This document shows positions 19,078-27,991 of a DNA stretch of 55,723 nt, piece after piece; the stretch's first letter is position 1, and every line of letters begins with the position of its first letter. A program made the position numbers and the translations under genes. Below the pieces are notes generated by a model that saw nothing but the letters and a program-made list of their open reading frames with translations, ran no database searches and was not told the origin of the DNA. The stretch lies in the NCBI GenBank assembly GCA_051872335.1, contig JBJEDT010000002.1, positions 1 through 55,723 of the forward strand, given 5' to 3'. This DNA comes from SUG2458 sp051872335 (GTDB lineage: Bacteria > Bacillota_I > Bacilli_A > RFN20 > CAG-826).

Positions 19078-20535
19078 CTAGAATAAGAAACCTTGAACTG
19101 CAGTAATAATATAATTTGAGAAGATACCAATTAAAACTGATGCAACAGTTAAAATAATTAAAACTGTAGACATTAATTTATCTTCTTTTACTTTTGTAAA
19201 TTCTTGATTTTTATTTCCTGGGAAGAAAGCTTTGATAGTAATAGGTAATAAGTAAAGAGCTGTAAAGACAGCGGATGTTAATAAGACAATACATGAAATA
19301 ATACCAACAACATTAGATCCACTATTTAAGGCACCCATAGCTAAATACCATTTTGAAGTGAATGGACCTGTAGGTGGGATACCAATTAAACCTAATGAAC
19401 AAATTGTATAACACCACATTGTGATAGGCATTTGCTTTCCAACACCAGTAAGTTCATCAACATTATGTTTTTGTAAATTGTGAATCATTATACCTGCTAC
19501 TAAAAATAAGCAAACTTTAATACATGCATGTGAAGCAATATGAATAAAAGAACCAGCAAGTGATTGTTCATTTAATAAGCTTATACCTAATAAAATATAT
19601 GATAATTGAGAAACTGAAGAATAAGCCAAACGTTTCTTTAAATTATTTTGTAACAATGCAAGACCTGAACCAAGTAAAATGGTTATCAAAATTAATGTAA
19701 TCCAAGTATATTGTAACCATGTTCCTTTTATAAAGTCAGTACCAACTATAAAGAATAGAATACGAATAATGAATAATACACCAGCTTTTGTAATAATACC
19801 AGAAAGAACTGCTGAAGCAGGAGCTGGAGCAACAGGGTGAGCTGTTGGTAACCATTCTTGTAAAGGGAACATACCTGCTTTTGTTCCAAAACCTATAAAT
19901 GCCAATAATAAAGAAACTAATATCAATGTTTTATGAGCATTAGCTTGAGTTAAATCTAAGGAACCACCTAAGACAAATTCACAGCCATTAGTTGTATATG
20001 CATATAAAACAAAAACAGCAAATAATCCTAAGAAAGCACCACCAATTGAATAGAATAGATATTTTATAGCAGCACTGATAGATTCTTTAGTTTTATCGTA
20101 TAGTACTAATGGCATTGAAAGTAATGTTAACATTTCAAAGCCAAGATAAAGCGTAATTAAATTACCAGAATAACATAATAATAAAAGCGTTGCTTCTGAC
20201 ATTAAATAAAATGAAAAGAATTTATTTGAGTTTTCATCATGTTCAAAATATTTAAATGCATATAAACTTACTAATAAGAAAATAATAGAAATTACAATAG
20301 CAAAGAAATTTGATACGCCATCATTTTTAAATAAAATAATTAAATCATTAGTTAATTTGAAAAGTACTATTCTTTGTCCACTAAAGATAGTTAAAAGGAT
20401 AACACAAAGAACAATTAAAGCTGATAATGAAGAAATTAAAATATTAATCAACTTTTTGTTTTTTGTTTTTAAAAAATGTACTACTATTCCTAATATTAAC
20501 GGAACAAGAATTGAAATAAACATAAAAATAAACAT
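19078..20535 (-). CDS. NuoM/N/MrpD-like antiporter subunit
   Basis: A 485-residue membrane antiporter-like subunit. Motifs: Glu in YLGFEMLTLLSMP (TM5), Lys in GTKAGMFPLQEWLPTAHP (TM7), APASAVLSG and TKAGVLFIIR. The HPVAPAPASA loop is canonical, so this copy should be functional in cation or proton translocation. The start is ATG 20535 with a strong AGGAGG nine bases upstream. The in-frame ATG at 20556 overlaps the preceding gene and lacks a site. It is separated from both neighbouring antiporter genes by about 10-13 bases. Confidence 0.88.
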   Translation of the reverse strand: MFIFMFISILVPLILGIVVHFLKTKNKKLINILISSLSALIVLCVILLTIFSGQRIVLFKLTNDLIILFKNDGVSNFFAIVISIIFLLVSLYAFKYFEHDENSNKFFSFYLMSEATLLLLCYSGNLITLYLGFEMLTLLSMPLVLYDKTKESISAAIKYLFYSIGGAFLGLFAVFVLYAYTTNGCEFVLGGSLDLTQANAHKTLILVSLLLAFIGFGTKAGMFPLQEWLPTAHPVAPAPASAVLSGIITKAGVLFIIRILFFIVGTDFIKGTWLQYTWITLILITILLGSGLALLQNNLKKRLAYSSVSQLSYILLGISLLNEQSLAGSFIHIASHACIKVCLFLVAGIMIHNLQKHNVDELTGVGKQMPITMWCYTICSLGLIGIPPTGPFTSKWYLAMGALNSGSNVVGIISCIVLLTSAVFTALYLLPITIKAFFPGNKNQEFTKVKEDKLMSTVLIILTVASVLIGIFSNYIITAVQGFLF

Positions 20536-20548
20536 ATCTTTTTTCCTC

Positions 20549-22042
20549 CTATGCAAACATATCTAAGCCTTTTTGAACTATTACAATTATATAAGGCAAT
20601 GAGCCAATAAGAATGTTCATTACAGAAAATCCAATAACACTAATTTTAAAAGATAAAGAACTTTTTTCTTTGATATTATTGATTTTAGAATCTTCTAGTG
20701 GAGCATATATTGTAATAATTGTTCTTAAGAAATAAATAGTATTTAATAAAGTTGAAATAACTAATGATGCAAGTGCAAGTGAAACTTGAAGTGTTGATAT
20801 AGTTGCATCTAATGCGCCCATAATTAATAAACATTTTGTTGCAAATCCAGCAAAGAAAGGGAAACCTACCATTGATAAAGAACCAATTGTATAACCTATG
20901 CCAGCCATTATATCTCTTTTTCCAGAACCTCTTAATGAACTAAATTTCGCATCGCCATTAGAAACATCGATTAATCTATTACTAGAAACAAATAGTAAAG
21001 GTTTTGTACAAGCGTGACAAAGTATTTGTATAATTGCACCTACCATACCTGCTGGTCCTAAACCAATACCCATATAAATATAACCAATTTGAGCTGCTGA
21101 AGAAAACGAAATCATACGATTTATTTTTCCTTGCCTAATAGCAGATATAGAACCAAAAATCATTCCAAGTGTACCAACTATTAGATAAATACCAGTTAAT
21201 TTTAAGGAGTTAATATTATCCCAACCAATAGTGCGATAAATAATCTTAATAAGTAAAATAATATAACCTTTTGAAATTACTCCTGAAACGATTGAGGCTG
21301 ATGTAGTGGTAGACTCACCATATGCATCAGGCATCCAGAAATAAAATGGGAACATACCTGACTTAATGCCTAATCCAACTGATATTAGTAAGCATGAACA
21401 AATAATAGCAGGTATATTTTTATTATTAGTTACTAAAGTAGTTATAGCATCTTTGATATAACTCATAGATAAATAGCCAGTTAAGTCATATAAGAAAATT
21501 ATGCCAAGTAAAAACAATCCAGATCCGATTAAATTAAATATCATATATCTAATTGCAGCAACAGTAGTATTTCCTTTTTCTTTAATCATAATTAAGCCTA
21601 TACTTGCTAATGTTGAAATTTCTAGAAAAACATATCCAGTAAAGACATCATTAGTATAAATTAGAGCAATTAAAGCTACTAAAACTAGGTTTAATAAAAC
21701 ATACATAAAGTGTTCTTTACTTTCACTTATATCTTCTTTAATATGTTTTTGACCTCCAAGTAATGAAAGTAAAATAATAAGAGGGAAAAATATTGCAAAT
21801 ATTGATTCTAATACTCCAAATCTTATTTCATTACAATAAGGAGCAGGGAAGTGACCCATAGGATATTCAATACTTCCTTCTTTTAAAGTTAAAATTAAAA
21901 CACAAATTCCAAAAACAATTGAAATACAATCAACGATAATAGTAATAATACGAGAAGCCTTACCTTTTAAAATTGCACATAAAACTACGGCAACAAAAGC
22001 TAAGATAATTGTAAACAAGGGGAAATTTTTAAAGAATTCCAT
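20549..22042 (-). CDS. MrpD/NuoN-like antiporter subunit
   Basis: A 497-residue polytopic protein directly after the MrpC-like gene, the position of MrpD/MbhH in Mrp and Mbh operons. TM5 Glu is in YVFLEISTLAS and TM7 Lys in GIKSGMFPFYFWMPDAYGE. The TSASIVSG loop and a SKGYIILLIK Lys follow, and HACTKPLLF carries the His-Lys pair of the later helix. It is the most divergent of the four antiporter-like proteins from the HPVAPAPASA pattern. Membrane location and ion-translocation role are inferred from the superfamily. Confidence 0.88.
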   Translation of the reverse strand: MEFFKNFPLFTIILAFVAVVLCAILKGKASRIITIIVDCISIVFGICVLILTLKEGSIEYPMGHFPAPYCNEIRFGVLESIFAIFFPLIILLSLLGGQKHIKEDISESKEHFMYVLLNLVLVALIALIYTNDVFTGYVFLEISTLASIGLIMIKEKGNTTVAAIRYMIFNLIGSGLFLLGIIFLYDLTGYLSMSYIKDAITTLVTNNKNIPAIICSCLLISVGLGIKSGMFPFYFWMPDAYGESTTTSASIVSGVISKGYIILLIKIIYRTIGWDNINSLKLTGIYLIVGTLGMIFGSISAIRQGKINRMISFSSAAQIGYIYMGIGLGPAGMVGAIIQILCHACTKPLLFVSSNRLIDVSNGDAKFSSLRGSGKRDIMAGIGYTIGSLSMVGFPFFAGFATKCLLIMGALDATISTLQVSLALASLVISTLLNTIYFLRTIITIYAPLEDSKINNIKEKSSLSFKISVIGFSVMNILIGSLPYIIVIVQKGLDMFA

Positions 22043-22044
22043 AT

Positions 22045-22425
22045 TTAGTCCTCCTTGTTTTTGTGTATCGCATGATACACTTCATCTAAATTTAATGTGT
22101 GATATTTTGAATATAATCTTACTGTAAGTGCTAATGATATTGCAGTTACAGAAACAGAAACAACAATACCTGTTAGAACTAAACCGGCTGGAATTGGATT
22201 TACATAGTAAGAAGGATCTGTGCTTCCATTATTTAAAATTGGTGGAACACGATCACCTTCAATATAACCCATAGATGCTAAAAATAGGTATGTTCCAGTA
22301 TCCATGATATTTAGGCCAATAATTTTCTTTAACAAATTTCGATGAAATAAGAGAAGAGCAAACCCAATACCAAATAATAAAATGGCAACTACTTCTACCA
22401 AGTGATCAAGTAAAGCTTGTAGCAT
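22045..22425 (-). CDS. mrpC: MrpC/MbhG/NuoK-like subunit
   Basis: A 126-residue, three-span membrane protein equivalent to NuoK, MrpC and MbhG. Visible motifs are GFALLLFHRNLLKKIIGLNIMD (first two helices) and ALVLTGIVVSVSV-like GLVLTGIVVSVSVTAISLAL (third helix). The ATG at 22425 follows AAAGGAG. An upstream in-frame ATG lies inside the previous gene and is rejected. It lies two bases after the upstream stop, so translation is probably coupled. The C-terminal YHTLNLDEVYHAI tail is cytosolic. Confidence 0.9.
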   Translation of the reverse strand: MLQALLDHLVEVVAILLFGIGFALLLFHRNLLKKIIGLNIMDTGTYLFLASMGYIEGDRVPPILNNGSTDPSYYVNPIPAGLVLTGIVVSVSVTAISLALTVRLYSKYHTLNLDEVYHAIHKNKED

Positions 22426-22426
22426 A

Positions 22427-23320
22427 TTAGATTTCTCCTTTCTTAAATAATGAATAAAATCCAAACATTGTGCATGTAACTACTAGACCAACACATACAT
22501 TTAAAATAAAAATAATACCACCACTTAAGATAGCTCCAGGTTCACCTAGAGGAATTGCAGAATGCATTCCATTAGCGCCTGTGAAAAATGAATATGTTTT
22601 ACATCCACAATAAGTTAATAATGAGATTGATGTGATTACTTTAAAAGATTTTTGTTTAAAGAATCTTTCTGAATTATTAAATCCAAATGCAATCGAATAA
22701 AGAATTAAACCTGCCCCCATAATAGCACCACCCGAGAATCCTCCTCCTGGTGAAATTGATCCATTTAAGACTACATAAGCACCAAATAATAAAATAATTG
22801 GAACAAGAATGGAACATGTTATTTGTAAAATTGGATCTTGAACAATTTTGAATTTTTCTTTTAATGTCGCATTATCTTTAAATCCTTGTAATAAAATCAT
22901 TACACATGTTACAGCAGTAAATAAAACAAATGATTCACCAAGTGTATCAAAAGCACGATAATCCAAAATCATTCCGGTTACAAAATTAGTTGCTCCTGTA
23001 TCCGTTATTCCATCTTTAATATACTTATCTATAATTTCATTTAGTGTAGGATTGTTTAATTCATCACCAAATATAGGTAAAAAGGTAACGCAATATAATA
23101 AAGAACAAATAAATAATAAAGAAGCTACAATTGCTATAAAATAATAAATTCCAGATTGTAATTTATGTGATTTTTTCTTTATTACAGCTGTTGTATGTAG
23201 ATTTGGTTTTTTAGCTTTTATATCATCTTCTTGCTTAACAACCAAATCTTCATCTTTTTCAATATTAGAAAGTAAATCTTCACTTTCGCCTAAAAAGTTT
23301 TTATTTTTCATCAGATTCAC
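22427..23320 (-). CDS. mrpB: MrpB/MbhE-MbhF-like fused subunit
   Basis: A 297-residue protein. After a charged N-terminal segment (about 1-45) comes one hydrophobic helix, then an MbhE-like part ending DYRAFDTLGESFVLF (about 135-149). An MbhF/MrpB domain follows with the family mark ISPGGGFSGGAIMGAG (about 207-222). In Pyrococcus Mbh these are two genes and in classical Mrp they form the MrpA C-terminus plus MrpB. Here they are one polypeptide. It overlaps the DUF4040/MbhD-like gene by 20 bases. Confidence 0.87.
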   Translation of the reverse strand: MNLMKNKNFLGESEDLLSNIEKDEDLVVKQEDDIKAKKPNLHTTAVIKKKSHKLQSGIYYFIAIVASLLFICSLLYCVTFLPIFGDELNNPTLNEIIDKYIKDGITDTGATNFVTGMILDYRAFDTLGESFVLFTAVTCVMILLQGFKDNATLKEKFKIVQDPILQITCSILVPIILLFGAYVVLNGSISPGGGFSGGAIMGAGLILYSIAFGFNNSERFFKQKSFKVITSISLLTYCGCKTYSFFTGANGMHSAIPLGEPGAILSGGIIFILNVCVGLVVTCTMFGFYSLFKKGEI

Positions 23321-23633
23321 CTTCTTTTATCTCTACTTGAGTTGATTCATCGAGTGTAATATTTTCATTCTTTTTATTTTCAACATTATTTAAGTTAGAA
23401 TCAATTTGCTTAATTTTCTTTAGTGTCAAGAAAAATAAGACACTTGTTACACCTGCTCCAACAGCAGCTTCAGTGATTGCTAAATCAGGAGCTTGTAAAA
23501 GAACCCATATAACAGACATAACAACAGAATAAGAACTAAAAATAATAATAGATGTTAATAAATTTCTACTTAATGCAGCAGCAATAGCACAGACAACTAA
23601 AAAGACTAATAAAATAATTTCAAAAACTTGCAT
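23301..23633 (-). CDS. MbhD/DUF4040-like subunit
   Basis: A 110-residue, three-span protein matching the MbhD/DUF4040 module, which in classical Mrp is fused to the MrpA C-terminus. Key segment: VLLQAPDLAITEAAVGAGVT (about 45-64), with the conserved acidic residues in APDLA and TEAAVG. The C-terminal third is hydrophilic and acidic. As a separate gene between the MrpG- and MrpB-like genes it marks the operon as Mbh/Mbx-like rather than the classical seven-gene Mrp layout. Confidence 0.87.
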   Translation of the reverse strand: MQVFEIILLVFLVVCAIAAALSRNLLTSIIIFSSYSVVMSVIWVLLQAPDLAITEAAVGAGVTSVLFFLTLKKIKQIDSNLNNVENKKNENITLDESTQVEIKEGESDEK

Positions 23634-23992
23634 TAGTTGTCACCCTCTTTCTTTTGTTCTATTTCTTCGTCATTAGTTCTAGTTTGATTTACTTCGTTTT
23701 TAACTTGGTCGTCTGTTAAGACTTCTAGTTTTGAAATAAAGTGACTTGAAATAGGACTTGTTAACCATAGAAAAATGACGATAAAGAATAGTTTTATTGA
23801 AGTCGCATTAAACCCATTTGCAATAGCTAATCCTAATACAATGCAAAATAATCCCATAGTATCTAATAAAGCAGCAGAATGCATTTTATTTAAAACAAAT
23901 TTAAATTTATAAATTCCTATAATACCTACGATGAAAAGGAAAAGCCCTAAAAGAATAAAGAAAGCAGAAAAACCAAAAGTTAACCAAGTCAT
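23633..23992 (-). CDS. mrpG: MrpG/MnhG-like subunit
   Basis: A 119-residue membrane protein of the MrpG/MbhC family. It has three hydrophobic segments, and the conserved DTMGLFCIVLGL with the preceding KMHSAALLDT is the family mark. Its start and stop share single bases with the neighbouring mrpF and MbhD-like genes, a tightly coupled arrangement. A charged C-terminal tail (about 90-119) is cytosolic. MrpG is a small structural subunit of the cation antiporter complex. Confidence 0.9.
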   Translation of the reverse strand: MTWLTFGFSAFFILLGLFLFIVGIIGIYKFKFVLNKMHSAALLDTMGLFCIVLGLAIANGFNATSIKLFFIVIFLWLTSPISSHFISKLEVLTDDQVKNEVNQTRTNDEEIEQKKEGDN

Positions 23993-24342
23993 TATTTATC
24001 TTCCTCCTTTTCATCTTTTTTATCTTCTTCAATTGTAGGAATAATATTTGTAGCTTTATGTTCTTCGATGTAACGATTGATAAAAACATTACTTAAAACT
24101 ACAACTGATAAGAATGAAATTAAAACATAAATAATACATACATCACTTAAATATGATTGTTTTAAAAAAACTGAAAGAATGGCAATAATAGAAGTAACTA
24201 ATGTACCAGTCATATTTATAGTAACAATACGATCAGTTACTCGAGGTCCTTTAATTGTTTTGATGAGAACAAATAATAGACCAATACCTAAAAGACATAA
24301 TGTTCCAATAATTAAATATTCAAAAGCTTGTTCAGGTGTCAT
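23992..24342 (-). CDS. mrpF: MrpF/MnhF-like subunit
   Basis: A 116-residue, three-span protein. The first helix is followed by IKGPRVTDRIVTINMTGT (about 28-45), the MrpF/MbhB signature with the conserved DR. YVLISFLSVVVLSNVFI closes the domain, and the acidic, Lys-rich tail is cytosolic. In Mrp this subunit contributes to the ion path. It overlaps mrpE by one base. Confidence 0.92.
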   Translation of the reverse strand: MTPEQAFEYLIIGTLCLLGIGLLFVLIKTIKGPRVTDRIVTINMTGTLVTSIIAILSVFLKQSYLSDVCIIYVLISFLSVVVLSNVFINRYIEEHKATNIIPTIEEDKKDEKEEDK

Positions 24343-24836
24343 TATTTTTTGCCCTCCATTCTTCTTAAAATTTTTACTAATGCACTATTTTCTATTCCAT
24401 CAAAGTATTCTTTTCTTAAACAATGGACGATGAAAACACCTCCACTTGTTTTACTTTTATCACAAGAAATAGTGATAGTTCCTGGAGTAAGAGTAATAGA
24501 ATTTGCAAGTAAAGAAATTAATAATTCATTTTCTAAATCAATATTGATTTTTATGATTTGTGGTTCTGGATTTTGTTTTCTTTTTAATATTAAGGAAACT
24601 ACTTTAAGATTAGAAACTATGACATTAAAAAACAAAACAATACCATAAGCGATAAATAAATGAATATGTTTTATAAAAAAGATATCAGTTTTGAAATTCC
24701 ATTTTGTAAATTTAATCATAAACCAATATATTAAACTACTTAATAAAAGGCCAATGATAACAATTTGTAGAAATTTTGTATCTAATGCAAAATGGGCATT
24801 TAACAGCAACCATATAAGAAAAATGATTATAAACAT
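24342..24836 (-). CDS. mrpE: MrpE/MnhE-like subunit
   Basis: A 164-residue membrane protein, first gene of the operon. It has N-terminal hydrophobic helices and the cytosolic MrpE domain with NSITLTPGTITIS (about 112-124), the family hallmark. The ATG at 24836 is chosen because AAGGTGG lies just upstream and because the predicted transcription start is near 24855, which excludes the GTG at 24854. The subunit is needed for assembly in known Mrp complexes. Confidence 0.92.
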   Translation of the reverse strand: MFIIIFLIWLLLNAHFALDTKFLQIVIIGLLLSSLIYWFMIKFTKWNFKTDIFFIKHIHLFIAYGIVLFFNVIVSNLKVVSLILKRKQNPEPQIIKINIDLENELLISLLANSITLTPGTITISCDKSKTSGGVFIVHCLRKEYFDGIENSALVKILRRMEGKK

Positions 24837-24861
24837 TTTTCCACCTTCTTTCACCTTTTCA

Positions 24862-24890
24862 ACTATACCACTACATAATTTTTAAATCAA
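24862..24890 (-). promoter_or_regulatory. Promoter of the Mrp-type operon
   Basis: On the minus strand: -35 TTGATT (24885-24890, 4 of 6), a 17-base spacer and -10 TATAGT (24862-24867, 5 of 6) with a TGG extension. It gives a leader of about 20 bases before mrpE. Confidence 0.62.
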
Positions 24891-25014
24891 TTATTACATA
24901 GTAATAAGTAATACATTAATAATATATGTATATATCGAAATTTTAACTTTTTCGTAATATAAACAATAAAAAAATGCAAAAAATGTTTTTTTTCTCAAAA
25001 CTAATGTTTATTAG

Positions 25015-25023
25015 TGTTATAAT
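25015..25023 (+). promoter_or_regulatory. Extended -10 promoter of the rnf operon
   Basis: TGTTATAAT (25015-25023) is a perfect -10 with a TGN extension, 26 bases before rnfC. The -35 area is only T-rich. The 212-base gap between mrpE and rnfC therefore carries two divergent promoters and no gene. Confidence 0.55.
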
Positions 25024-25048
25024 ACTTTTGTTAAAGGAGAGATTTTAA

Positions 25049-26356
25049 ATGAGTTTATTTAGTTCTAGCATAGGTAGACATTTAAACGGCCATAAAGAAT
25101 TATCTAAGCATGCCGAAATAATTGATCTTCGTGCGAAAGCTGGACAAAAAGTTTATTTTCCTACTATTTGTTCTAATAACACATCACTAAATGTTTTAGT
25201 AAAACCTGGTGATAAAGTTAAAGCTGGACAAAAAATAGCAGAAAGAACTGATTTTTATGTTCCAATTTATGCATCTGTATCAGGTACTGTTTTAGAAGAA
25301 GAAGTTCTATATAGTACAAATGTCAATAAACCTATTAAGCACATCGTTATTGAAAGCGATGGTACTCACAAACAAAATAGAAAACTAAAAACTGTAACTT
25401 TAGAAAGCACTCAAGAGGAAATCTTTAAGGCTATTAAAGAAGCAGGCTTAGTTGGCTTAGGGGGTGCTGGGTTCCCAACTTATGTAAAATATAATAACCC
25501 ACAAAACATTCATACTTTACTTGTTAATGGAGTTGAATGTGAACCATTCTTAACAACTGATTATGTTCAAATGACAAATGATGTTGATTACTTAATGAGT
25601 GGTTGTGAACTATTAATGAAAGCAAGTGGAGCAGAAAAAGCTATCATTGCAATTAAAGTCCATAAAGAAGATGTTAAAAATGCAGTTAGTAGTAGACTAC
25701 CTGAACATCCAAACATTAAATTAGTTGAAGTTCCTGATAAATACCCAATGGGATGGGAAAGAACTTTAATTAAACAAATATTTAAAAAGACATATAATAA
25801 ACTACCTTCTGAAGTAGGTGTTGTTATTAATAATGGTCAAACAGTAATTGAACTTGCAAAAGTTTTACTTAAAGGTCATCCAATGACTGAAAGATTAGTT
25901 ACTGTATCAGGTGATGCAATCAAAGAGCCTCACAATGTTTTAGTTAATATTGGTACTCAAGCTAAAGAATTAATTGAAGCATGTGGTGGTCTTACAGAAG
26001 AAGATTGCAATTTAATTCCTGGTGGACCAATGTGTTCTAAAGCTGTCAATAATGATGTATTCCCTATTAATATGCAAATGGGTGCTCTTACTATTTTAAA
26101 GGTAAGAACATTTGTAGAAGAACCATGTTTAAGATGTGGTGCTTGTACTGGTCATTGTCCAGCAGGACTTCAACCAGTTGAAATTAGAAATGCATTAAAA
26201 GCAAAAGATTACGATAGATTATTAAAACTTGATGTCTTATCTTGTGTTGAATGTGGTATGTGTTCATATTCTTGTCCATCAAGAATCGAATTAACAGATG
26301 CAGTTAAGAACGCAAAACCAGTCGTTAAATTCAAGATGGCACAAGCTAAGAAATAA
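25049..26356 (+). CDS. rnfC: Rnf complex subunit C (NADH-binding, iron-sulfur)
   Basis: A 435-residue cytosolic-face subunit that exchanges electrons with NAD(H) in ferredoxin:NAD+ oxidoreductase. It has an N-terminal barrel-sandwich part, the nucleotide/FMN-binding LVGLGGAGFPTYVK (about 131-144), an SLBB-like region, and two [4Fe-4S] motifs, CLRCGACTGHCPAG (about 360-373) and CVECGMCSYSCPS (about 398-410). The length is near the family minimum and there is no long C-terminal repeat region. It opens the CDGEAB operon, the usual Firmicutes order. Confidence 0.95.
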   Translation: MSLFSSSIGRHLNGHKELSKHAEIIDLRAKAGQKVYFPTICSNNTSLNVLVKPGDKVKAGQKIAERTDFYVPIYASVSGTVLEEEVLYSTNVNKPIKHIVIESDGTHKQNRKLKTVTLESTQEEIFKAIKEAGLVGLGGAGFPTYVKYNNPQNIHTLLVNGVECEPFLTTDYVQMTNDVDYLMSGCELLMKASGAEKAIIAIKVHKEDVKNAVSSRLPEHPNIKLVEVPDKYPMGWERTLIKQIFKKTYNKLPSEVGVVINNGQTVIELAKVLLKGHPMTERLVTVSGDAIKEPHNVLVNIGTQAKELIEACGGLTEEDCNLIPGGPMCSKAVNNDVFPINMQMGALTILKVRTFVEEPCLRCGACTGHCPAGLQPVEIRNALKAKDYDRLLKLDVLSCVECGMCSYSCPSRIELTDAVKNAKPVVKFKMAQAKK

Positions 26357-26368
26357 GGAGGTAAGAAA

Positions 26369-27979
26369 ATGGCTTTTAAGACAAATTCAGCTCCTTATCA
26401 AAGAGCTAAAAAATCAACTCTACAAATTATGATAGAGTTAGCAATTGCGCTTGCAATTGTTTGGATTGCTGCAGTCGTAACAACATTTATTAAATTAGGT
26501 TCTTCATATGGAGTTAAATCTATTTTATTAATGTTAGTCTCAGTAGGTGTGACAGCAGTATGTGATGTTTTAACAACATTATTTAGAAATTTAAAAGTTC
26601 TTAAAGGTAAAGAACTTGGTAAGAAAATTGTTTATGATTTGGTTCATAACTATTCCTGGATTACAGCAATGATTCTTACTTTAATTTGTCCAGTATGGAC
26701 AAGTTACTACGCAATTATTTGTGGCTCAATTTTTGCTACATTAGTTGTTAAAAACTTCTTTGGTGGCTTCGGTTCAAATATTTTCAACCCAGCTGCTTTT
26801 GGTAGAATTTTCATTCAATTATGTTTCTCATTAGCAGTTCCTGCTGGAATTACTAGTGGAGTTGTTTCTGGAGCTACATTAACAAGTTTTGTTAATTCAA
26901 GTCAACAATGGTTAGGGGCTTTAGAAATTGATGGATATGGAATTCAAGAAATTTTATTAGGTACTTATTTTGGTACAATGGGTGAACCTTTCACACTCCT
27001 ACTTTTAGTTCTAGGGGTTGTCCTTGCTATTAGGGGAGATATTAACTGGAGAGCTCCTGTATTCTATGTTGGAACAACAGCTATTATCTCAATCTTAATC
27101 GCATTAGTATTAGGATTTGAAAATCCTTTACTCTATGTTGTATATCACTTAGGTTTAGGTGGATTAATGTTTGGTGCTGTATTTATGATTACAGATCCTG
27201 TTACTACACCAACTTCACCAGTAGGTAATTGCTTTGTGGGAATATTTGCTGCTTTGATGACAGTTTTATTAAGAATTGCTACAAACGGTGCTGAAGGTGT
27301 TGTATATTCAATTGCTCTTGTTAATTTAATTACTCCAGCTATTGATAGAATTTGTTCTGGTAAGACTTCAGCTCATAAAGGTGCTAAATATGGAGTAACA
27401 TTTGGTACTTTAGCAGCTTCAATCTTATTATGTGTAGGTTGCTCATGGGCATTAAATGGTGGACGTGAAGTAAATGAACTTAATGGTATTTCACGTAAAG
27501 AATATGATGAATTGAAATCATATGTTTCATTCGAGTTTATGGATGATAACAATTATGAATTCATGAAATATGAAAAAGAATTAGGTAATTACGATTCATT
27601 AACAACTGTTGGTAATTGTCAAAAAGCTTATAATGTTGTTGATGAAAATAATAATGTTGTAGCTGTCGTTTACTGTGTTAAGGTTGATAATATTCATATT
27701 GAAACAGAGTATGCTAGTGGTAATGTAACAGCAATTGGTTATGTAGCTATTTCAACTTCAACTGATCAAATTATTGATATCACATTAACTCAAGTTCCAA
27801 ATGTAAGTGGATATTCAAGTAAAGTTAATAATGGTGTAAATGATTTTGATTATACAAATAAAGATATTTTATCAGAAGATCCTGCAAATATTATTTCAGG
27901 AGCTACATATTCTGCTGTTGGTGTTAAAGAGTTAGCACAAAAAGCTTTTGATGTATATCAAGGCGAATATAAAGCATAG
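26369..27979 (+). CDS. rnfD: Rnf complex subunit D with C-terminal FMN-binding-type domain
   Basis: A 536-residue protein, much longer than usual RnfD (about 310-350). Residues 1-350 are the polytopic RnfD/NqrB domain, with NIFNPAAFGR and a covalent-FMN-type motif SGATLTS at 167-173. Residues about 350-536 contain one more hydrophobic segment and an extracytosolic domain ending IISGATYSAVGV, with SGAT at 510-513. This resembles the RnfG/NqrC FMN-binding domain. The protein thus carries two candidate flavinylation motifs. An RnfG gene is also present next door, so the fusion is an addition and not a replacement. It lies 12 bases after rnfC. Confidence 0.92.
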   Translation: MAFKTNSAPYQRAKKSTLQIMIELAIALAIVWIAAVVTTFIKLGSSYGVKSILLMLVSVGVTAVCDVLTTLFRNLKVLKGKELGKKIVYDLVHNYSWITAMILTLICPVWTSYYAIICGSIFATLVVKNFFGGFGSNIFNPAAFGRIFIQLCFSLAVPAGITSGVVSGATLTSFVNSSQQWLGALEIDGYGIQEILLGTYFGTMGEPFTLLLLVLGVVLAIRGDINWRAPVFYVGTTAIISILIALVLGFENPLLYVVYHLGLGGLMFGAVFMITDPVTTPTSPVGNCFVGIFAALMTVLLRIATNGAEGVVYSIALVNLITPAIDRICSGKTSAHKGAKYGVTFGTLAASILLCVGCSWALNGGREVNELNGISRKEYDELKSYVSFEFMDDNNYEFMKYEKELGNYDSLTTVGNCQKAYNVVDENNNVVAVVYCVKVDNIHIETEYASGNVTAIGYVAISTSTDQIIDITLTQVPNVSGYSSKVNNGVNDFDYTNKDILSEDPANIISGATYSAVGVKELAQKAFDVYQGEYKA

Positions 27980-27991
27980 GAGGTAAGAAGA

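Noticed and set aside
15503..24836. Membrane-bound hydrogenase or complex I operon
   Set aside because: Only Mrp-type and antiporter subunits are present. No NiFe hydrogenase, NuoB/C/D/I or other peripheral genes were found.
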